A stretch of 61,385 nucleotides of DNA from PALSA-612 sp035652235 (lineage in GTDB: Bacteria; Actinomycetota; Thermoleophilia; Gaiellales; Gaiellaceae). Positions 56,272 through 61,385 of this stretch are shown piece after piece. The stretch lies in the NCBI GenBank assembly GCA_035652235.1, contig DASREE010000057.1, forward strand, positions 1-61,385, in the 5' to 3' direction. The first letter of the stretch is position 1, and every line of letters begins with the position of its first letter. Under the pieces are notes generated by a model. That model had not been told where the DNA came from. It did not search any database and was given only the letters and a program-made list of their open reading frames with translations. Position numbers and translations under genes: made by a program.

Positions 56272-57381
56272 GTGGAAGAGGTCGGCGTCGGAATCGTCGG
56301 CTACGGCACGATGGGCCGCGCGCACGCCCACGGCTACGAGCTCGCTCCGCGCGTGCGCGAGCTGCCGGTGATCCCGCGTGTCCGTGCGATCAGCGGCCGG
56401 AGCGCGCACGCGCTCGCCGCCGCCGCCCGGCGTTACGGCGTGCCCGAGTGGACGGTGGACTGGCGGGAGCTTCTGGCGCGCGACGACGTGCAGCTCGTCG
56501 ACGTCTGCACGCCGCCCGGGACGCACTCCGAGATCGTGCGGGCCGCGGTCGAGCTGGGGAAGGCGGTGCTGTGCGAGAAGCCGCTGGCTGCGGATTACGC
56601 GTCCGCGAAGGCGGCGGCGGACGCGGCGCGCGCCGCCGGCGTTCCGAACGCCGTCGGCTTCAACTACCGGCGGCTGCCGGCGCTCTCGCTGCTGAAGCGG
56701 ATGGTGGACGAGGGAGCGGTGGGCAAGGTGCTGCTCTGGCGGGCATCGTGGCTGTCCGACGAGTTTCTCGACCCGGACATCCCGTTCGACTGGCGCTTCG
56801 AGCGCTCGATGGGCGCGAGCACGATCGCCGACCTGGGGGCGCACCTCGTCGACCTCGCGCTGTGGATCGTCGGCGGCATCGACGAGGTGGCCGCCCAGTC
56901 GGAGACGTTCACGCGCGAGCGGAGCGGGCGGACGGTCGACGTCGACGAGGCGTCCTCCTGCCTCGTCCGCTTCGCGAACGGCGCCCGTGGCACCTTCGAG
57001 ATGACGCGCGTCTGCGCGCGCCGTCCGTGCGACTTCTCACTCGAGATCAACGGGACGCGGGGGACGCTGCGATTCGACTACGCGCGCCTGAACGAGCTCT
57101 GGTACGGCGACGCGAGAGAGGACGCCCTCCTCTACGGGCTCAGGCGGATCCGCGCCGAGCACCCGGCGCACCCGTACGCAGGCGACTGGTGGCCGATCGG
57201 CCAGGGGGTCGGCTACGGCACGAGCTTCGTGAACCAGGCGGCCGACCTGCTCGAGCGGTGGCCACGCGGCCCGTGGGAGCCGGATCTCGTGCACGGCGCG
57301 CGCGTGCAGGCGGTCTGCGAGGCGATGGAGCGCGCGGCGGCGCAGCGCCGCTGGGTGCGGGTCGACGAGGTGACTGGATGA
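56272..57381 (+). CDS. Gfo/Idh/MocA-family oxidoreductase (inositol dehydrogenase-like)
   Basis: The 369-aa product begins with the Rossmann motif VGVGIVGYGTMGRAHAHGYE and has VDVCTPPGTHSEIVRAAVE, then LCEKPLA (the EKP motif with the catalytic Lys, ~100). GFNYRRLPALSLLKRMVDEG and TIADLGAHLVDLALWIVGG (with the conserved Asp-x-x-x-His) complete the site. The family oxidises sugars and inositols with NAD(P). The context (iolD, iolB) suggests an inositol or scyllo-inositol dehydrogenase. GTG 56272 is supported by TAGGGT 8 bases upstream. Its stop overlaps the alcohol dehydrogenase start (ATGA). Confidence 0.85.
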   Translation: MEEVGVGIVGYGTMGRAHAHGYELAPRVRELPVIPRVRAISGRSAHALAAAARRYGVPEWTVDWRELLARDDVQLVDVCTPPGTHSEIVRAAVELGKAVLCEKPLAADYASAKAAADAARAAGVPNAVGFNYRRLPALSLLKRMVDEGAVGKVLLWRASWLSDEFLDPDIPFDWRFERSMGASTIADLGAHLVDLALWIVGGIDEVAAQSETFTRERSGRTVDVDEASSCLVRFANGARGTFEMTRVCARRPCDFSLEINGTRGTLRFDYARLNELWYGDAREDALLYGLRRIRAEHPAHPYAGDWWPIGQGVGYGTSFVNQAADLLERWPRGPWEPDLVHGARVQAVCEAMERAAAQRRWVRVDEVTG

Positions 57382-58535
57382 CGAGCGTCCGCGCCGCCGT
57401 GATGACGGCCCCCGGGGAGGTCGAGGTCCAGCGCTTCCCGGTGCCGGAGCCGGAGCGGGGCGCGGTGGTGATGCGAGTCCGGCTGTCGGGCATCTGCGGG
57501 ACCGACAAGCACACCTACCGTGGCGAGACGATCCAGTACGCCGGCACGCCGCACGAGCGGCGGCTCGAGTTTCCGCTGATCTGCGGGCACGAGAACGTCG
57601 GCGTCGTCGAGGCGCTGGGCGGCGAGGTGCTCGCCTGGGACGGCACGCCGCTCCGTCCGGGCGATCGGATCGTCCCGGGCGCGAACGTGCCGTGCGGAGC
57701 CTGCTGGTACTGCGTGAGCGGTCAGCCCTACTACCTGTGCGAGCATCTGGAGGACTACGGCAACTCGCTGAACGCCCGGCGTCCGCCGTCGCTGTTCGGC
57801 GGCTGGGCGGAGCTCATGTACCTCCTGCCGGGAACGCCGATCTTCCGCGTTCCCGACGAGCTGCCGGACGAGCTGGCGGTGCTCACCGAGGTGATGGCCG
57901 TGACGCACGGCGTCGAGGCCGCTCGACGGGTGGGAGGCTGCTCCTTCGGCGAAAGCGTCGTCGTCTACGGCGTCGGGCCGCTCGGGCTCTGCCACCTGAT
58001 CAAGTCACGGCTGCTGGGTTGCGGGAGGCTCGTCGCCATCGACCTCCTCGCCTCGCGGCTCGAGACGGCGGCCGTCCTCGGTGCGACGCTCACGCTGGAC
58101 GCGTCCCTGCTCGACGACGGGGAGCTCGTCGCACGCGTCCGCGAGCACACGCGGCGGGGCGCCGATGTGGTGCACGACTGCTCCGGCACGCCGCGCACGT
58201 TCGGGAACGCGCTGCGGATGGCGCGCGCGGGCGGCGTCGTCGTCGAGTCCGGGGCCTTCGTCGACCTCGGCCCGGTCGAGGTGAACCCGAACCGGGACAT
58301 CTGCGCACCGAACGTCAGCGTGCTCGGGATCGGCGGCGAGACCGCGGCCGCGTACGCCGGGTCGCTCGAGCTGCTGACGCGCAACCGTGACCGGCTGCCC
58401 CTCGACCGCATCGTCACCCACCGGATGCGGCTCGAGGACGCGGCCACGGCGCTCGAGCTCGCCCAGCGGGAGGGCGCGATGAAGGTCGTGCTCGACCCGA
58501 CGCTCCGGGCGGAACGTCGCTACACCGCGTTGTGA
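57378..58535 (+). CDS. Zinc-dependent alcohol/polyol dehydrogenase
   Basis: The 385-aa product is a medium-chain dehydrogenase. The catalytic zinc ligands are in LSGICGTDKHTY (Cys) and FPLICGHENVGVVEALGG (His-Glu). The structural zinc has four Cys in NVPCGACWYCVSGQPYYLCE. The NAD fold reads VVVYGVGPLGLCHLIKSRLLG. Polyol, threonine or inositol-derivative substrates are all possible; the operon with the inositol-dehydrogenase-like gene favours a cyclitol or its product. ATG 57378 overlaps the preceding stop. It converges with the IclR gene, overlapping by 16 bases. Confidence 0.88.
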   Translation: MTSVRAAVMTAPGEVEVQRFPVPEPERGAVVMRVRLSGICGTDKHTYRGETIQYAGTPHERRLEFPLICGHENVGVVEALGGEVLAWDGTPLRPGDRIVPGANVPCGACWYCVSGQPYYLCEHLEDYGNSLNARRPPSLFGGWAELMYLLPGTPIFRVPDELPDELAVLTEVMAVTHGVEAARRVGGCSFGESVVVYGVGPLGLCHLIKSRLLGCGRLVAIDLLASRLETAAVLGATLTLDASLLDDGELVARVREHTRRGADVVHDCSGTPRTFGNALRMARAGGVVVESGAFVDLGPVEVNPNRDICAPNVSVLGIGGETAAAYAGSLELLTRNRDRLPLDRIVTHRMRLEDAATALELAQREGAMKVVLDPTLRAERRYTAL

Positions 58536-59296
58536 CCGAGAGCAGCCGAGATCTCACGCGCGCCCTGGACGACGAGCTCGACGAAGGTCTCGCGCTCCTC
58601 TCCCAGGACGAGCGACTTGAGGCCGCCGATCGAAAGGGCGGCGCGGACCTTGCCCGTGTAGTCGAAGATCGGAGCGCCGAGCGAGGCGATCCCGAGCGTG
58701 ACGTCCTCGTCGCTGACGGCGTAGCCGCGGCGGAGCGTCTCATCGAGCTCGCGGAGCACCGCGTCGCGCGTCACCGGCGTACGCTCCGTGAGCATGGACA
58801 GCTGGCCCGACAGCAGGTACTCGTCCCAGACCTCCCTCGGCTCCCAGGCGAGCAACGCCCTCGGCCCAGCGCCGACGTGGAGGGGCAGCGAGCCGCCCAG
58901 GCGCAGGGCCAGCGACTGCACCCGCAGCCCCTCGAGCCGCTCGATGCAGACGGCCTGCCAGCCGCTGCGCACGAGCAGGAAGACGGTCTCTCCCACCCGC
59001 GCGTGAACACGCTCCATGACCGGCAGTGCCGCCTGCCGCTCGTCGAGCCGCTCGACGACTGCCGCGCCGAGCCGCCACAGCCTCCAGCCGAGGTGGTAGG
59101 AGCCCGGCTGCGAGCCGGGCTCGACGAGGTCGAGCGCCTCGAGACTGCGGAGCAAACGGTACGTCGTCGTGCGGGGCTCGCCGAGCAGCTCGGCCAGCCG
59201 CCGGGGAGTCGCCTCGCGCGCGTCGGCGAGCTGCTCGAGCAGGTGGACGGCCTTCGCGAGCGCGCGGATCGGGTTGTCCCGAACCTGCGCCTTCAA
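58520..59296 (-). CDS. IclR-family transcriptional regulator
   Basis: The 258-aa product has an N-terminal winged helix (LAKAVHLLEQLADAREATPR, RLAELLGEPRTTTYRLLRSL) and the IclR effector domain (LPVMERVHARVGETVFLLVR, GAGPRALLAWEPREVWDEYL, GIASLGAPIFDYTGKVRAAL). IclR proteins usually control catabolic operons nearby and often their own gene. TTG 59296 has GAGAGAGG 5 bases upstream. It is divergent from the transporter operon, and a shared operator-like motif lies in both divergent promoter regions of this cluster, making it the best candidate regulator. Confidence 0.9.
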   Translation of the reverse strand: MKAQVRDNPIRALAKAVHLLEQLADAREATPRRLAELLGEPRTTTYRLLRSLEALDLVEPGSQPGSYHLGWRLWRLGAAVVERLDERQAALPVMERVHARVGETVFLLVRSGWQAVCIERLEGLRVQSLALRLGGSLPLHVGAGPRALLAWEPREVWDEYLLSGQLSMLTERTPVTRDAVLRELDETLRRGYAVSDEDVTLGIASLGAPIFDYTGKVRAALSIGGLKSLVLGEERETFVELVVQGAREISAALGHNAV

Positions 59297-59338
59297 TGCC
59301 TCTCTCCGCTCCGCCTCCAGCGTCGACCTCCTGTTCGC

Positions 59339-59344
59339 ATCCTA
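59339..59344 (-). promoter_or_regulatory. -10 box TAGGAT of the iclR gene
   Basis: On the minus strand TAGGAT lies about 42 bases before the TTG start; unlike most genes here this one keeps a ribosome site. Confidence 0.38.
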
Positions 59345-59351
59345 GACAGTG

Positions 59352-59365
59352 TGTCCGCATGATGG
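59352..59365. promoter_or_regulatory. Second copy of the candidate IclR operator
   Basis: TGTCCgcaTgaTGG shares the pattern TGTCC-N3-T-N2-TGG with 56235-56248. It lies between the -10 boxes of iclR and the transporter gene, covering the likely -35 regions of both. Confidence 0.45.
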
Positions 59366-59371
59366 TACGTT
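59366..59371 (+). promoter_or_regulatory. -10 box TACGTT of the transporter operon
   Basis: TACGTT lies 10 bases before GTG 59382, directly after the operator-like motif. Confidence 0.42.
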
Positions 59372-59381
59372 CGGGCTGGAC

Positions 59382-60479
59382 GTGGCGGCAACGTCTCCAG
59401 GACACGTGAGCACGACGGGAACGGCGCCATCCACTCTCGCCTCCGCCGCGCCAGGCATCGAACTCCGCGGCGTCGTCAAACGCTACGGCACGCAGGTCGC
59501 CCTGCGCGGGATCGACCTCGAGATCCGCGACGGCGAGTTCTTCTGCCTGCTCGGGCCCTCCGGTTGCGGCAAGACCACGACGCTGAACCTGATCGGCGGC
59601 TTCGTGCCCGTGACGGAGGGCGAGATCTGGATCCGGGGCCAGCGCATCCACAGGCTGCCCCCGCACAAGCGGCCCGTGAACACCGTCTTCCAGTCGTACG
59701 CGCTCTTCCCGCACATGAACGTGCGCGAGAACGTCCGCTTCGGCCTGAAGATGGACCGTGTGCCGCGGTCGGAGTCGACACCGCGGGTCGAGGAGGCGCT
59801 CAGGCTCGTCGGGCTCGAGGAGTACGGCGACCGGATGCCGGCGCAGCTCTCGGGCGGACAGCAGCAGCGCGTCGCCGTGGCCCGCGCGCTCGTCAAGCGG
59901 CCGGCGGTGCTGCTGCTCGACGAGCCGCTCGGAGCGCTCGACCTCAAGCTCCGGCAGCGGTTGCAGATCGAGCTCGCGCAGATCCATCGAGACGTGGGGA
60001 CGACGTTCGTCTACGTGACCCACGACCAGGAGGAGGCGATGTCGATGGCGGACCGCATCGCCGTGATGAGCGACGGCCGCATCGAGCAGCTCGGCGAGCC
60101 GGAGGAGATCTACCGCCTCCCCGCCACCCGGTTCGTCGCCGACTTCATCGGTGACTCGAACTTCTTCGACGCCACGATCGAGGGCTCCGTCGCGCAGCTC
60201 TCGGACGGGTCGCGCGTGCCGTGCCGCGGTGGCAGCGGTCGTGCCACCGTGATGGTGCGGCCGGAGTCGATCCGGTTCCGCCCCGGCGAGGCGTCGGTGC
60301 CCGGGAGGGTCGTGCAGACCTCGTTTCTCGGAAAGCACGTGCGGGTCGCAGTTGCGACGCGCGCCTCGGAGGCGCCGGTCGTCGCCGCGCTGCACGACAC
60401 GTCGGAGCTGCCGGCCGTGGGCGACGAGGTGGAGCTCACCTGGAGCGCCGACGACGGCGTCGTGCTGGAGCCGGCGTGA
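59382..60479 (+). CDS. potA: ABC transporter ATP-binding protein (polyamine/PotA type)
   Basis: The product is about 365 aa. Walker A FCLLGPSGCGKTTTLNLIGG, Q-loop NTVFQSYALFPHM, signature QLSGGQQQRVAVARAL, Walker B VLLLDEPLGALDLKLRQ and switch His VYVTHDQEEAMSMAD are complete. The C-terminal TOBE domain (MVRPESIRFRPGEASVPG) is typical of PotA-type importers for spermidine, putrescine or other small organic solutes. GTG 59382 has TACGTT 10 bases upstream; GTG 59406 is the alternative start nearer the conserved part. The context suggests the solute is an inositol-like compound, but this is inference. Confidence 0.88.
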   Translation: MAATSPGHVSTTGTAPSTLASAAPGIELRGVVKRYGTQVALRGIDLEIRDGEFFCLLGPSGCGKTTTLNLIGGFVPVTEGEIWIRGQRIHRLPPHKRPVNTVFQSYALFPHMNVRENVRFGLKMDRVPRSESTPRVEEALRLVGLEEYGDRMPAQLSGGQQQRVAVARALVKRPAVLLLDEPLGALDLKLRQRLQIELAQIHRDVGTTFVYVTHDQEEAMSMADRIAVMSDGRIEQLGEPEEIYRLPATRFVADFIGDSNFFDATIEGSVAQLSDGSRVPCRGGSGRATVMVRPESIRFRPGEASVPGRVVQTSFLGKHVRVAVATRASEAPVVAALHDTSELPAVGDEVELTWSADDGVVLEPA

Positions 60480-61372
60480 CGGTCAGAGCGGCCGAAGCCC
60501 CCCGGCGGGCGCGCACCCCGCGGCTCGCCGGCGTCGTCGACTACCTCGGCTTCGGCCCGGCGGTCCTCCTGTTCGGCCTGTTCTTCCTCGTGCCGCTCGG
60601 GATCATCGTCTGCTACTCGTTCTGGGAGACGATCGACTACTCGGTCGTCCACCACTGGACGCTCGACAACTACCGCTACTTCTTCAGCGTCACCGCCTAC
60701 GTCAGCACGATGCTGGCGACGATCTGGGTCTCGGTCGCCGCGACCGCGCTCGCGATCGGGCTCGCCTTCCCGTTCGCCTACTGGCTGTCGCGCTACGTTC
60801 CGCGCCGGCTGCGGACGCCGCTGCTCGTGCTGGTGATCGTCCCCTTCTGGTCGAGCTACCTGCTTCGCGTCTACTCGTGGCTGACCATCCTCGGCCAGAA
60901 GGGCGTGATCAACCGCTTCCTGCAATGGGCCGGCATCACGCACCACCCGCTCGGCGTCCTCCTCTACGACCGGCCGGCGGTGATCCTCGTGCTCGTCTAC
61001 CTCTACTTTCCGTTCGGCGCGCTCACGCTCTACTCGTCGATCGAGCGCTTCGACTGGAACCAGCTCCGGGCGGCGATGGACCTCGGCGCGTCGCCGCTGC
61101 AGGCGATCTTCCGCATCCTGGTGCCGCAGATCCGACCGGGGATCATCACCGCGATCATCTTCGTGTTCATCCCGATCCTCGGCGAGTACCTGACGCCCCA
61201 GATCGTCGGGGGCACGGGCGGCGTGATGATCGGCAACCTGATCGTCAACTTCTTCCAGGCGGCGGAGTACACGCGCGGAGCGGCCGTCTCGCTGCTGATC
61301 GCCGCATTCATCGTCGTGCTGCTGGTTGTGTTCCGGAAGTCGCTCTCTGCGAAGGAGGCCTATGGCGCGTGA
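60476..61372 (+). CDS. potB: ABC transporter permease (PotB type)
   Basis: The 298-aa product has about six membrane helices (first VLLFGLFFLVPLGIIVCYSF at ~30-50; later LLVLVIVPFWSSYLLRVYSW and VILVLVYLYFPFGALTLYSS). The EAA-type loop contacting the ATPase reads RAAMDLGASPLQAIFRILVP. The helix VSLLIAAFIVVLLVVF ends the protein. It should pair with the next permease, as PotB with PotC. GTG 60476 overlaps the ATPase stop (GTGA). Confidence 0.9.
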   Translation: MTVRAAEAPRRARTPRLAGVVDYLGFGPAVLLFGLFFLVPLGIIVCYSFWETIDYSVVHHWTLDNYRYFFSVTAYVSTMLATIWVSVAATALAIGLAFPFAYWLSRYVPRRLRTPLLVLVIVPFWSSYLLRVYSWLTILGQKGVINRFLQWAGITHHPLGVLLYDRPAVILVLVYLYFPFGALTLYSSIERFDWNQLRAAMDLGASPLQAIFRILVPQIRPGIITAIIFVFIPILGEYLTPQIVGGTGGVMIGNLIVNFFQAAEYTRGAAVSLLIAAFIVVLLVVFRKSLSAKEAYGA

Positions 61373-61385
61373 TCTCGAGGTGCTG
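61362..61385 (+). CDS. Start of a further gene, probably PotC-type permease (cut by window end)
   Basis: ATG 61362 has GAAGGAGG 4 bases upstream and overlaps the end of the potB-like gene in another frame; only MARDLEVL is visible. A second permease is expected here from operon logic, but eight residues cannot prove it. Confidence 0.5.

Noticed and set aside
1..61385. CRISPR arrays, rRNA operons, complete insertion sequences or prophage
   Set aside because: I saw no regularly spaced repeats, no rRNA-like sequence and no transposase; the only mobile-element trace is the integrase remnant near the left end.

Overview
The window is very GC-rich, gene-dense bacterial chromosome. Gene content (split-alpha PntAB transhydrogenase, an MT0933-type antitoxin-like protein, a VLRF1-type release-factor relative, an initiator tRNA with U at position 72, many GTG/TTG starts, and TANNNT promoter hexamers a few bases before start codons) points to Actinomycetota. 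A deep-branching, Thermoleophilia-like lineage is my inference, not something proven here. There are no rRNA genes, CRISPR arrays or intact insertion sequences. Layout: 1-2433 is a small accessory strip facing the 3' end of an initiator tRNA-Met: a frameshifted tyrosine recombinase, two small conserved or hypothetical genes and a VapBC-type toxin-antitoxin pair with a palindromic operator. 2439-17109 holds housekeeping and single genes: exopolyphosphatase, CBS protein, glutamate dehydrogenase, tandem-MshEN protein, HAD phosphatase, secreted phosphoesterase, tRNA-Leu, DinG-type helicase, RmuC, VLRF1-like protein, a 32-codon reading frame coupled to trxB, a zinc-ribbon/PAS protein and endonuclease III. 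17119-23414 is a two-gene AddAB/AdnAB-like recombination nuclease. 23514-29375 carries a zinc-finger protein, an isocitrate-dehydrogenase-family enzyme, an HD-GYP protein, pntAA-pntAB-pntB and an ornithine-cyclodeaminase-like gene. 29400-33605 is a minus-strand operon yifB-dprA-MBL-FAD oxidoreductase with 4-base overlaps. 33739-38762 is a plus-strand five-gene operon: response regulator, sensor kinase, LolA/RseB-like exported protein, ABC ATPase and ABC permease. htpX follows. 39943-51747 (minus) is the conserved translation/secretion/lipid block: DUF177-rpmF-plsX-acpP-rnc-smc-ftsY-ffh-rpsP-khpA-rimM-trmD-lepB-rplS-rnhB-yraN. After tRNA-Ala, 52299-61385 is an inositol-type catabolic region: transaldolase-family enzyme, iolB and iolD on minus, diverging from an oxidoreductase and a zinc alcohol dehydrogenase. 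An IclR regulator and a polyamine-type ABC transporter (ATPase, permease, start of a second permease) follow. How the genes work together: most operon junctions are ATGA or GTGA overlaps, which implies translational coupling. At least thirteen operon-leading or single genes have TANNNT placed 6-8 bases before the start codon and no Shine-Dalgarno sequence, which implies leaderless transcripts; I used this to choose several starts. The most distinctive observations are that leaderless set, the hidden 32-codon frame before trxB, a shared TGTCC-N3-T-N2-TGG operator in both divergent promoter regions of the inositol cluster, a short-armed SMC, a 188-base two-frame overlap of rplS and rnhB, and a near-perfect palindrome enclosing the -10 box of tRNA-Ala. 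Coordinates of short sites were read by eye and may be off by one base.
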